From contig JAEXYH010000048.1 in NCBI GenBank assembly GCA_023451735.1, positions 1 through 17,681 on the forward strand: a stretch of 17,681 bases of DNA, in the 5' to 3' direction. The translations under genes and the position numbers were made by a program. Below, one piece after another: positions 1-12,760 of this stretch. The stretch's first letter is position 1, and each line of letters begins with the position of its first letter. The notes under the pieces are model-generated. The model did no database searches. It saw nothing but the letters and a program-made list of their open reading frames with translations, and was not told the origin of the DNA. The DNA comes from Pseudomonadota bacterium. Lineage in GTDB: Bacteria > Pseudomonadota > Alphaproteobacteria > Rhizobiales > Rhizobiaceae.

Positions 1-1648
<1,648 letters not shown>

Positions 1649-1669
1649 GGGATCCCAGAACTCTCGGTG

Positions 1670-1980
1670 TCAGACTGCGATGAAGGCCGCGTCGGCTTTG
1701 CCATAGCCGCTCGCGTAGTTCATGGTAGGGCCGGCCGCACGAATGCGTTCGCGAAGACGGGTGGGCCAGAGCACGCCATTGGTCTCTTCGACATCGACTA
1801 CGGCGACATCCACGACCTTGTTGTCGGCGAAGTCGCGCTTGCCGATCGCTTCCAGCGAGGCTACGGCCTCCGCATGGCGGGCCACCAGTGCGTCCTGCAG
1901 GTTTTCCGTCCACTGGCCTGCTGCATCCAGCCAGACGGCAATACCATCGGAAAGGCGGTTGGCGGTCAGAACCTTGTCGG

Positions 1981-1984
<4 letters not shown>
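1670..1984 (-). CDS. DUF2849 domain protein in siroheme/sulfite reductase operon
   Basis: Protein of 104 residues, MTDKVLTANRLSDGIAVWL at the N terminus, recognised as the DUF2849 family, a small alphaproteobacterial family of unknown function. Its start codon overlaps the cysG stop (ATGA, 1981-1984), indicating translational coupling, and cysI follows after 21 nt. It is soluble, with no signal peptide or membrane segment. A pattern of short strands in the first 30 residues (V-L-T-A-N-R, G-I-A-V-W-L) suggests a small beta-rich fold. It has no cysteines, so it is not an iron-sulfur protein. Context (inference) suggests an accessory role in siroheme delivery or reductase function. The family call is from recollection of the gene arrangement and N-terminal sequence, not from a search. 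Confidence 0.88.
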
Positions 1985-3465
<1,481 letters not shown>

Positions 3466-3609
3466 GCGGTTATCCTGAAACATATGACAGGAATATCCAC
3501 AATCGCCCCCTTCATTGGAAGAAATGGATATGCGAAGTGCGCCGTCGGCGGGTATTTCTGTTTCGCGATCAACCGGTTCTGGAGCAAAAGCCACCGCAGG
3601 AGATATTTC

Positions 3610-3626
3610 TCTAGTATTCCAGTAGA
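3610..3626. promoter_or_regulatory. Possible LysR-type operator upstream of cysG
   Basis: The interrupted dyad TCTA-N9-TAGA lies in an AT-rich patch between the divergent cysG and deaminase genes, about 145 nt before the cysG start. The short arms and T-N11-A-like spacing fit LysR-type binding sites, and sulfur assimilation genes are often controlled by LysR-type regulators (CysB/Cbl). This is inference from a weak dyad only; no clear -35/-10 pair was found next to it. Confidence 0.25.
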
Positions 3627-3714
3627 TTAAATTGTTTTTGCTTCGGTCAGTGGATCGGAGATTACAGACTTCCTAGACAATGCCCTTCAGGGACCAACCG
3701 AAGAAGCTACTTTC

Positions 3715-4305
3715 ATGATCGCCGCCTCTCCTATCGCCGCCCGTCTGCTCGACGTGATCGAACACGAAATCCTGCCCCTGACCGAGAAAGGCGTTGCCGC
3801 CGGAAACAAGGTTTTCGGAGCCGCAATCCTGAAAAAGTCCGACCTTTCGCTGGTGATTGCCGAGACCAATAACGAGCTCGAAAATCCGCTCTGGCACGGA
3901 GAGGTCCATACGCTGAAACGGTTTTATGAAAGAGGTCCAGGAATCTCCACCAAGGATCTGATTTTCCTGTCTACTCACGAACCTTGCACGATGTGCATGT
4001 CGGCTATCACGTGGGCCGGATTCGATAATTTCTATTCCTTCTTCAGCCATGAGGATTCGCGCGATGCGTTTGCCATTCCACATGACCTGAAGATCCTGAA
4101 GGAGGTGTTCGGCTTGGAGCCCGGTGGTTATCGTCGGTCAAACGCCTTCTGGAATTCCTACTTCATCGCAGACCTGGTCGATAGCGAGGAAGAGCCGCTG
4201 CGTGCCAAGCTGAAGGCGCAGACGACCCGGATCAAGCAGACCTACCAGCGCCTTTCGGACAGCTATCAGTCCGGCAAGGGCGACAACGACATACCGCTCA
4301 ATTGA
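3715..4305 (+). CDS. Zinc-dependent cytidine/deoxycytidylate-type deaminase
   Basis: Protein of 196 residues of the CDA/TadA-like deaminase superfamily. The catalytic zinc site is complete: HGE (H61 ligand, E63 proton shuttle) and PCTMC (C91, C94 ligands). This family hydrolytically deaminates a base, nucleoside or nucleotide; the exact substrate cannot be told from the sequence. It is longer than a minimal deaminase (about 150 residues) because of a C-terminal extension (residues 110-196) with an EPGGYRRSNAFWNSYF block and a basic, probably helical tail. ATG at 3715 follows a GAAGAAG purine stretch. mazG begins 18 nt downstream, so the two are probably cotranscribed. Pairing with MazG suggests nucleotide pool cleaning (inference). 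It is not TadA itself, which is shorter and has HAE. Confidence 0.85.
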   Translation: MIAASPIAARLLDVIEHEILPLTEKGVAAGNKVFGAAILKKSDLSLVIAETNNELENPLWHGEVHTLKRFYERGPGISTKDLIFLSTHEPCTMCMSAITWAGFDNFYSFFSHEDSRDAFAIPHDLKILKEVFGLEPGGYRRSNAFWNSYFIADLVDSEEEPLRAKLKAQTTRIKQTYQRLSDSYQSGKGDNDIPLN

Positions 4306-4323
4306 GCGCCAAGGATATTTCAG

Positions 4324-5157
4324 ATGGAAGCTTCGAAGGATATTTCGCGCCTGATCGAGATCATGGCGGCGCTGCGCACGCCGGTGACCGGCTGCCCCTG
4401 GGATCTCGAACAGGATTTTGCATCGATCAAGCCCTATACGATCGAGGAGGCCTATGAGGTGGCCGACGCGATCGAGCGCAACGACATGGACGATCTTTGC
4501 GAGGAACTGGGCGATCTTCTGCTGCAGGTGGTTTTCCATGCGCGCATGGCGGAAGAGGCCGGAGAATTTGCTTTTGGCGACGTGGTCGAGGCCGTCACGA
4601 GAAAGATGATACGCCGGCACCCGCATGTGTTCGAACGTTCCGATGCCGATACGCCCGGCGCGGTGAAATTGCAGTGGGATGCGATCAAGCAAGAAGAGAA
4701 ACGCGAGCGGGCCGAACGACGTGCGGCACGCGGTAACACCGAGGATTTCAAGGCAGGTTTCCTGGGGTCCGTTCATCGCAGCCAGCCGGCATTGACCGAG
4801 GCCTTGAAGCTTCAGGAGCGCGCCGCCAAGGTCGGGTTCGACTGGTCGGAAGCCGAACCGATCCTCGACAAGATCGAGGAGGAAGTCCGGGAATTGCGCG
4901 AGGCCCTGCAGACCGGCCACCCTGAAAAAGTGGCAGACGAGCTCGGCGATCTGATTTTCGCGATGGTCAATATCGGCCGTCATGTCAGTGCCGATCCGGA
5001 AAATGCATTGCGCGGAACAAATACGAAATTCCGAAGGCGGTTCAATCATATCGAGACGGAACTTCAGAAATCAGGCGAGCCCCTGGAGGCTGCGACGCTG
5101 GATCGGATGGAAGAGCTCTGGCAGGCGGCCAAAGCCATCGAACGGCAGATGAGTTGA
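4324..5157 (+). CDS. mazG: Nucleoside triphosphate pyrophosphohydrolase MazG
   Basis: Hydrolyses (d)NTPs to the monophosphate and pyrophosphate; thought to remove aberrant nucleotides and to affect (p)ppGpp levels. It has 277 residues, close to the E. coli enzyme (263). Two tandem MazG domains are seen. The first has PVTGCPWDLEQ (20-30) and the metal-binding EEAYE (41-45) and EELGD (60-64). The second has EEEVRE (185-190) and DELGD (205-209). Acidic residues are kept in both. A charged stretch with many Glu and Arg residues (about 120-140) links the domains. AAGGA lies 8 nt before the ATG. It is the middle gene of a three-gene run, 18 nt after the deaminase and 30 nt before the flavoprotein gene. 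Confidence 0.96.
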   Translation: MEASKDISRLIEIMAALRTPVTGCPWDLEQDFASIKPYTIEEAYEVADAIERNDMDDLCEELGDLLLQVVFHARMAEEAGEFAFGDVVEAVTRKMIRRHPHVFERSDADTPGAVKLQWDAIKQEEKRERAERRAARGNTEDFKAGFLGSVHRSQPALTEALKLQERAAKVGFDWSEAEPILDKIEEEVRELREALQTGHPEKVADELGDLIFAMVNIGRHVSADPENALRGTNTKFRRRFNHIETELQKSGEPLEAATLDRMEELWQAAKAIERQMS

Positions 5158-5187
5158 GCGCGTGGCTGTTGCCGGCAGGACAGTGTC

Positions 5188-6384
5188 ATGAAGCTTGAAG
5201 GGCTCGAAGTTGCGATTGCCGGTGCGGGTATCGGCGGGCTGTCGCTTGCGACGATGCTGGCCCGGCGTGGCGCAACGGTCATCGTTTATGACCAGATGGC
5301 GGCACCGCAACCAATCGGTTCGGGCTTCGTGCTGCAACCGACCGGTCTGGCAATCCTCGAAAAAATCGGGTTGCGTGATGCGATTGCGGCACGCGGGCAG
5401 GTGATTACCCGCATGCATGGGGCATTGGCGACCGGCTCGTCCAAGCCCGGCAAGACGGTGCTGGAGATCAGCTATCCGGGCAAGGGTCACGGCATCGCCG
5501 TCCAGCGTGTGGCCCTGTTCGATCTCCTGCTCTCCTCGGCGATATCGGCCGGCGTGCGTTTCGAAACGGGTGCAAGAGTGACCGGGATCATCGAAGGCAG
5601 CAGACCGGCGCTGACGCTTGATGGCGGCCGTGCGACGCCTTCGGCGGATCTTGTCGTTGATGCTATGGGCGCCAGTTCGCCGATCGGCCACGATCCGGCA
5701 AAAGAACTTCGTTATGGTGCGCTCTGGGCAACGGTGCCCTGGCTGGAAAATGGACCGTTCCATCAGCATGAGCTGGAGCAGCGCTACGAGCGGGCGAGCC
5801 ATATGGCTGGCGTCCTGCCCGTCGGGACTGCGCGGGACGGGGCGGCGCCGATGGCGACGTTTTTCTGGAGCCTGCGTAATCGCGATATCGAGGAGTGGCG
5901 CAAAGCCGGTCGGGAAGTGTGGCTGGAACGGGTGAATACGCTCTGGCCAGAGGCCGTGCCGCTTGCCGAGGCGGCCGAGCCGGTCCATGCCCGTTACCGT
6001 CACCACACGCGAAAGCCGGTTGCGGGTCGCGGCATTCTCCGTATTGGCGACGCGTGGCATGCGACAAGTCCGCAGCTCGGGCAGGGCGCCAATATGGCGA
6101 TGATCGATGCGGCTTCACTGTTGCTTGCGCTTTCCCGCTCCTCTTCGATCGACGAGGCCTTCGCGCTGCATCTGCGTCAGCGTGGTCAACATGTCTGGCT
6201 TTACCAGACACTCAGCCTTGTGCTGACGCCGTTCTACCAATCGGACAGCCGCATCCTGCCGGCCATGCGCGACATTGCCATCGGCCCGACCACACGCATG
6301 CCGCTGGTGCGGCAGTTGGTGAGCCGGCTGGTGACGGGCGATTTCCTCAGTCCGATCAAGAGGATCGGGCTGAGTGATCTGTAA
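5188..6384 (+). CDS. FAD-dependent monooxygenase (PHBH/UbiH-type fold)
   Basis: Class A flavoprotein hydroxylase of 398 residues, using FAD and NAD(P)H to insert one oxygen into an organic, often aromatic, substrate. Seen: the Rossmann motif GAGIGG (12-17) with the acidic end of strand 2 at VYDQ, the middle motif LVVDAMGASS (usual form D-G) and the FAD ribityl-binding GDAWHATSPQLGQGANMAM (from G287). The middle motif has DA where DG is usual, a mild deviation that could weaken NAD(P)H handling. There is no signal peptide or membrane segment. The ATG is preceded by AGGA at 8 nt, and the gene follows mazG by 30 nt. The substrate is unknown; ubiquinone biosynthesis or aromatic catabolism genes are not next to it, so no symbol is given. 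Confidence 0.88.
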   Translation: MKLEGLEVAIAGAGIGGLSLATMLARRGATVIVYDQMAAPQPIGSGFVLQPTGLAILEKIGLRDAIAARGQVITRMHGALATGSSKPGKTVLEISYPGKGHGIAVQRVALFDLLLSSAISAGVRFETGARVTGIIEGSRPALTLDGGRATPSADLVVDAMGASSPIGHDPAKELRYGALWATVPWLENGPFHQHELEQRYERASHMAGVLPVGTARDGAAPMATFFWSLRNRDIEEWRKAGREVWLERVNTLWPEAVPLAEAAEPVHARYRHHTRKPVAGRGILRIGDAWHATSPQLGQGANMAMIDAASLLLALSRSSSIDEAFALHLRQRGQHVWLYQTLSLVLTPFYQSDSRILPAMRDIAIGPTTRMPLVRQLVSRLVTGDFLSPIKRIGLSDL

Positions 6385-6392
6385 ACCGTGAC

Positions 6393-7508
6393 TTATGCCG
6401 GCCGAAGCGTGATGACGGTCAGTTCCGAGGGGACGCCGAGCCTCAGGGCAAAACCGATCCAGAGCGCCGTGCCGTTGTTTACATAAAGCTGCATGTCGCC
6501 GACATCGTAGCGGCCGGAAACGAAGCCGTTGTTGAAGCGCGCCACAAGGCGGTCGAAGCCGGCGATCATGCCGCCATGGGTGTGGCCGGAAAGCTGTAGG
6601 TCCGCACCCGCCTGCGCGGAAATTGCAGCATTGCGTGGCTGGTGATCGAGCAGGATCACCGGTGCTTCGGCCGGTGATCCTGCCAATGCCTTGTCGACAT
6701 CCGGACCTTCCAGACCGAAGCGCGTGGCATTGATGTCGTTGACGCCGGCAAGCGTCAGTTGCGCGTCACCACGCGACAGCACGACATGACCATTCGAGAT
6801 CGTCTTCAGTCCGAGATCCTGATATTTCTGCATCCAGCCGTCGTGGCCGAAATAATATTCATGGTTTCCCGGGATGGTATAGACGCCATCGGCTGCCCTT
6901 AATTCTGCCAGCGGTGCAACATCGAGTTGGCGGGCCTGCAGATCGCCATCGATCAGGTCGCCGGTGATGACGATCAGATCGGCATTCTGGGCATTGGCCC
7001 TGGCCACCGTCTCCTCGACCCAGGGCGCCTGGAACAGGCGGCTGATATGCAGGTCGGTCAGCTGGATCATCCGGTAGCCGTCGAATTCAGCGGGCAGATC
7101 GCGGATCCTGATCTCGACTTGCTTGACCGGCGGAACGCGGATCGCCTGGGAGACGGCAAAGGCTGCCAGCGACATGGTGACGATACCCATGCCGTAGCGC
7201 ACTGGCGGCGCGATCGAGATGCGCCGGCGTTTCAGTGCCACGATGACCAATGCAACGATATCGATTGCGAGCTGGCAAACGGCGGTGAGAAGAACGAAAC
7301 CGGCCATCCAGTTCACGATGATCATCGCCACCCTGGGCACTTCCGGCGAGAACATCGTGCCGAAGACGAGAAGGCTGATCAGGCTATGCTGGAAGACCAC
7401 CATCAGGATGACGGCAAGAAAACCCTTCAGCCAGTTCGGCCAGGGCAGGGGATAGATGAAACGGGCAACGACATAAAGGCAGAGGAGGGCTTTGAAGAGA
7501 TGAAACAA
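6393..7508 (-). CDS. Membrane-anchored metallophosphoesterase (YkuE/YaeI/LpxG-like)
   Basis: Protein of 371 residues. Residues 1-125 hold about four membrane segments (near 5-20, 28-52, 58-92, 105-123). Residues 130-371 form a calcineurin-like phosphoesterase with the complete dimetal set: TDLH (D152, H154), GDLIDG (D184), GNHEYY (N215, H216), DHQP (H289) and GHTHGG (H309, H311). Relatives include YkuE/YaeI and chlamydial LpxG, which cleaves UDP-2,3-diacylglucosamine in lipid A synthesis; that role is possible but not shown here. The frame has no ATG near its start; TTG at 7506-7508 is chosen because a stop lies about 50 nt upstream and the first membrane segment follows directly. Its Shine-Dalgarno is poor. 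Its 3' end converges on the monooxygenase gene with an 8-nt gap and no visible terminator. Confidence 0.88.
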   Translation of the reverse strand: MFHLFKALLCLYVVARFIYPLPWPNWLKGFLAVILMVVFQHSLISLLVFGTMFSPEVPRVAMIIVNWMAGFVLLTAVCQLAIDIVALVIVALKRRRISIAPPVRYGMGIVTMSLAAFAVSQAIRVPPVKQVEIRIRDLPAEFDGYRMIQLTDLHISRLFQAPWVEETVARANAQNADLIVITGDLIDGDLQARQLDVAPLAELRAADGVYTIPGNHEYYFGHDGWMQKYQDLGLKTISNGHVVLSRGDAQLTLAGVNDINATRFGLEGPDVDKALAGSPAEAPVILLDHQPRNAAISAQAGADLQLSGHTHGGMIAGFDRLVARFNNGFVSGRYDVGDMQLYVNNGTALWIGFALRLGVPSELTVITLRPA

Positions 7509-7624
7509 GGCGGAATGCTCTGGGCTCTCGGGACGGGAAACCTCTCATCTGCGAGTTTGCAGCCTAACTCAACCGGCTGACGCGATTTTGATCACGCCGA
7601 AGGCAGGCCGATCGTCCGCCGGTT

Positions 7625-7858
7625 TCAATCCCGCTTGATCGTCATCAGCATGTCCCACATGTCCGCGCCGGTTTCAAATACTGCGGCATTGGCAGCAAAA
7701 CCCTGTTCGGCCGTCATCACATCGATCATTTCGCTCGCCGGATCGACATCATAACCGGGCGTGTCGGTGTTGGCGATGTGATGCGCGGCCACGTTCAGCC
7801 GCTGAGATTGCGTCTGCATGCCGGCTACGGAAACGTTCATTGCTGCCGAGATCGTCAT
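7625..7858 (-). CDS. Miniature flagellar rod/hook-like protein (N- and C-terminal motifs only)
   Basis: A 77-residue protein. Residues 8-36 match the N-terminal axial signature of flagellar rod and hook proteins (FlgB/FlgC/FlgF/FlgG/FlgE): SVAGMQTQSQRLNVAA, then HHIANTDTPGY. Residues 45-77 match the C-terminal axial segment (MTAEQGFAANAAVFETGADM and DMLMTIKRD). The whole central domain, normally 60 or more residues, is absent and replaced by about eight residues (DVDPASEM). AAAGGG lies about 8 nt before the ATG. No other flagellar gene is nearby. It could be a remnant kept by an internal in-frame deletion, or a functional minimal protein that lies with the rod by coiled-coil packing. The open frame and Shine-Dalgarno argue it is translated. 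Family call is certain in kind; function is not. Confidence 0.85.
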   Translation of the reverse strand: MTISAAMNVSVAGMQTQSQRLNVAAHHIANTDTPGYDVDPASEMIDVMTAEQGFAANAAVFETGADMWDMLMTIKRD

Positions 7859-7934
7859 TGCGTCGCCCTTTCGTCATCTGCCCGAACGTTATGGGTAACA
7901 TGCCCGAAAGAAGGGTGAAGGAGCACGGTTAAGC

Positions 7935-7980
7935 GTCACTGTGCCTGATCCGGCCATCTGTCCCGATCAGGCACAGTGAC
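7935..7980. repeat. Perfect 16-bp inverted repeat with 14-nt loop
   Basis: Arms GTCACTGTGCCTGATC (7935-7950) and GATCAGGCACAGTGAC (7965-7980) are exact reverse complements with a 14-nt loop. There is no run of T after either arm, so it does not look like a standard intrinsic terminator. It lies 77 nt upstream of the miniature rod-like gene's start and could be a leader hairpin, a repetitive palindromic element or a binding site. No second copy is in this window. Confidence 0.75.
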
Positions 7981-8118
7981 CCGAACCATTCCCTGATTTC
8001 CGCGATGCAACCAGCTGTCCGGATCCGTATAATGGCCGCATTCCTGTTCGAGACATCCGGGACATGCCGATCCGATGACCTTCGCTGATCGGTTAGAAAA
8101 TCAGGACGAGTGTCAGAT

Positions 8119-8134
8119 TTAGGGATTGCCCTAA
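8119..8134. repeat. Short dyad TTAGGG-ATTG-CCCTAA
   Basis: Perfect 6-bp arms around a 4-nt spacer, 65-80 nt before the start of the acyltransferase-like gene and 19 nt before the 19-bp palindrome. Could be an operator half of a two-site arrangement or a small leader hairpin. Short, so chance is possible. Confidence 0.4.
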
Positions 8135-8153
8135 TATCGCTCGGGTCTATGTG

Positions 8154-8172
8154 GATATTGCACTGCAATATC
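8154..8172. promoter_or_regulatory. Perfect 19-bp palindrome, probable operator of acyltransferase-like gene
   Basis: Arms GATATTGCA and TGCAATATC flank a single central C and are exact reverse complements. It ends 26 nt before the ATG at 8199, just ahead of the Shine-Dalgarno AAGGAG, where a repressor would block transcription or a small hairpin could form in the leader. The odd-centred form with TTGCA/TGCAA fits several dimeric regulators; the family cannot be assigned by eye. Confidence 0.5.
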
Positions 8173-8198
8173 TCTGATGCCGGCTGAAGGAGCTGTTC

Positions 8199-9407
8199 AT
8201 GGCGGGTAACGCAGCAATTCCGAGAATTATCGGAATAGATCTCACCCGGTCGGTCGCTATCTTTTTTGCGATGCTCAGCCATGTCTGGGTCGTCACCCAT
8301 ATGGACGACTTCTGGAGCGGTCCTTCGGCGGACTTCCTGCGGGCTTTGATGGCGCTGGCAACGCCGACATTCATCCTGCTGTTCGGCACTATGCTTGAAA
8401 TCGTCTATCGGCCGCGATTTGTTGCCGGTGAACAGGGACGGGTCGCGGTCCGGCTGTTTTCACGAGCCATACAGTGCTGGCTTCTCTATTGCCTGTCAGT
8501 CGTCGTTCTTTATCTGGTTGCTGACGGCTATTCGCTGAAATTCTCGATCGCAACCATGATGCTGCTCGGTGTCACGCCTTTCACCGACATCCTTAAATTC
8601 TACGCCGTCGTCCTTTTTCTTGCGCCCATCCTGCTGTGGCTGCGCAACAAAGTCGGCCTTCTCCCGCTCGTGGTTTTGGCACTTGCCGTCCATGCGGCTC
8701 ACCCGGTCATTCGCGGTCTGCCGAGCCCTCTCGATTTCAATATGGGCATGTATGCCGAACGAGTGGTGACTTTCCTGTTCGGCGCTGGCGATGCCAAGCT
8801 CGGAGGACCGTCGATCCTGCACGGAACAAGCCTGATCATCGCCGGAATGACATTCGGCCGCCTGATTGCGGGAGATAGAACTATCCAGCCCGGGGCGCCG
8901 ACTGTCAGTGTCGTGACAAGGGCGTCCTATCTGCTGGCCGGCTCAGCCTTACTGATCGCCGTTGGTATTTTTCTATATGACGAGCAATCGTTGGCGGAAC
9001 TCGGCGACATGTCGTTGCGAATGGATAGTGATCCGCTTTATTTCGGCGCCGGCCTTTGCGGCGCAGTCGCCATGACGAGCCTCGCGGTGCTTCTCACTCA
9101 GCGCCTGTCGCCTGAGGTGAAACAGCGACTGGAAAAACCGGTCTTTTTCGGGCGCACCAGTCTCTTCACATTCGCTTTCGGCAACATGATTCTCTACGGC
9201 TGGCCCGGCACGCCGGATACTCTAGGAACCGCCGTTTTTCAGGCCGTTCTGATAAGCACCACGATCGCGCTGCTTAGCTACCTGTTTGATCGGGAAGTCC
9301 GCCGGGGTGGCACCCTGGCAACCGTCGTCAAATGGATTCAGGCCCGGATCACATCGCTGGTGAACATGCTGGTGGGATGGAGAACACCGCGGGTAAGAGA
9401 GGCCTGA
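8199..9407 (+). CDS. Integral-membrane acyltransferase-like protein (AT3/OpgC type)
   Basis: A 402-residue, very hydrophobic protein with about ten membrane segments. The first segment carries IGIDLTRSVAIFFAMLSHVW, in which R17 and H28 are spaced R-x10-H, the signature of acyltransferase-3/OpgC-type membrane enzymes that move acyl groups (acetyl, succinyl) to sugars outside the membrane. The N-terminal cytoplasmic tail is short and no periplasmic SGNH domain is attached. AAGGAG lies 6-7 nt before the ATG. It stands alone: the minus-strand gene to the left is divergent, and to the right a convergent gene lies 10 nt away. An exopolysaccharide, glucan or lipopolysaccharide acylation role is inference. 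It could also be a diverged heparan-glucosaminide acetyltransferase-like protein (the same broad membrane class). Confidence 0.7.
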   Translation: MAGNAAIPRIIGIDLTRSVAIFFAMLSHVWVVTHMDDFWSGPSADFLRALMALATPTFILLFGTMLEIVYRPRFVAGEQGRVAVRLFSRAIQCWLLYCLSVVVLYLVADGYSLKFSIATMMLLGVTPFTDILKFYAVVLFLAPILLWLRNKVGLLPLVVLALAVHAAHPVIRGLPSPLDFNMGMYAERVVTFLFGAGDAKLGGPSILHGTSLIIAGMTFGRLIAGDRTIQPGAPTVSVVTRASYLLAGSALLIAVGIFLYDEQSLAELGDMSLRMDSDPLYFGAGLCGAVAMTSLAVLLTQRLSPEVKQRLEKPVFFGRTSLFTFAFGNMILYGWPGTPDTLGTAVFQAVLISTTIALLSYLFDREVRRGGTLATVVKWIQARITSLVNMLVGWRTPRVREA

Positions 9408-9417
9408 TCTGAGGGCT

Positions 9418-9675
9418 TCACGCTGCTTTCAACTTTCTGAGAAGGGTTTCCAGCTCTTCTGATTCCGGAAGCGGTGTCGGAGGTCCGGATTTCAGGTTGG
9501 TACGATCGGCGAGTTCGAACTGATACCAGTTCATCAGCCCCGACGCGATTGCCTGCGCTTCTTCGCTTTCCGGTCCGACACCGTTTTCCTCACACCACGC
9601 TTCCAGAAACCTTTGCAGAAGCTCGAGATCATCCGATCCGAGTACGATATTAGACGAAACCTTATCCCGAAACAT
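9418..9675 (-). CDS. Small uncharacterised protein, 85 residues
   Basis: Begins MFRDKVSSNIVLGSDDLELL. I do not recognise a domain. It is soluble and acidic, with a predicted helical middle (DLELLQRFLEAWCEENG, then EEAQAIASGLMNWYQFEL) and a Pro/Glu-rich linker before a short C-terminal helix (ESEELETLLRKLKAA). The ATG at 9673-9675 is chosen over the open frame's earlier starts (M at 9693 and up to 9780) because GAGGA lies 5 nt upstream of it, the best Shine-Dalgarno of the set. It converges on the acyltransferase-like gene with a 10-nt gap. It is probably a conserved rhizobial hypothetical protein; no function is offered. Confidence 0.7.
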   Translation of the reverse strand: MFRDKVSSNIVLGSDDLELLQRFLEAWCEENGVGPESEEAQAIASGLMNWYQFELADRTNLKSGPPTPLPESEELETLLRKLKAA

Positions 9676-9850
9676 TTCTGTCCTCACAACCATGCTGGAG
9701 TTTCCGAACACAAGGCGTCCTTTCGCTGCGCATTCGGAAACGGGAGAGTGCCGCCAAAACATGGCACTCATCGGATGCATCTGATCATCCTCGATGCATC
9801 GGCCCTGGGCCTATAATGCACAACAGCGCAAATGGTTCATTTTGATACAG

Positions 9851-9874
9851 AAAAGGCGGCTGAAGCCGCCTTTT
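9851..9874 (-). terminator. Intrinsic terminator of gcvTHP operon
   Basis: Perfect 10-bp stem AAAAGGCGGC / GCCGCCTTTT with a 4-nt loop, 21 nt beyond the gcvP stop. Read on the minus strand the stem ends in TTTT. The stem starts with A-run and ends in T-run, so it may work in both directions. Confidence 0.9.
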
Positions 9875-9895
9875 CAATCATCCGATGTCGAGCGA

Positions 9896-12756
<2,861 letters not shown>

Positions 12757-12760
<4 letters not shown>

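Larger units (their letters stand above)
7859..8198. other. 340-nt intergenic region with three dyads
   Basis: Divergent region between the miniature rod-like gene (minus) and the acyltransferase-like gene (plus). It contains a perfect 16-bp inverted repeat (7935-7980), a 6-bp hairpin with arms TTAGGG/CCCTAA (8119-8134) and a perfect 19-bp palindrome (8154-8172). A TATAAT string occurs at 8028-8033 but without a recognisable -35. No convincing coding frame was found; the minus frame at 7929-8300 has no support and overlaps the real gene. Confidence 0.7.

Noticed and set aside
3466..3594. 43-residue N-terminal extension of CysG
   Set aside because: It does not match the family N terminus, and the ATG at 3463-3465 has AGGA at proper distance.
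7929..8300. Minus-strand open frame of 123 codons in the divergent intergenic region
   Set aside because: It runs through the 16-bp inverted repeat and 100 nt into the acyltransferase-like gene, and shows no family resemblance.
9676..9780. 35-residue N-terminal extension of the 85-residue protein
   Set aside because: The internal ATG at 9673-9675 has a clearly better Shine-Dalgarno, and the extension is of different, Cys/Trp/Met-rich character.
9812..9817. TATAAT on the plus strand before the gcv terminator
   Set aside because: No -35 element at 16-18 nt and no plus-strand gene downstream.
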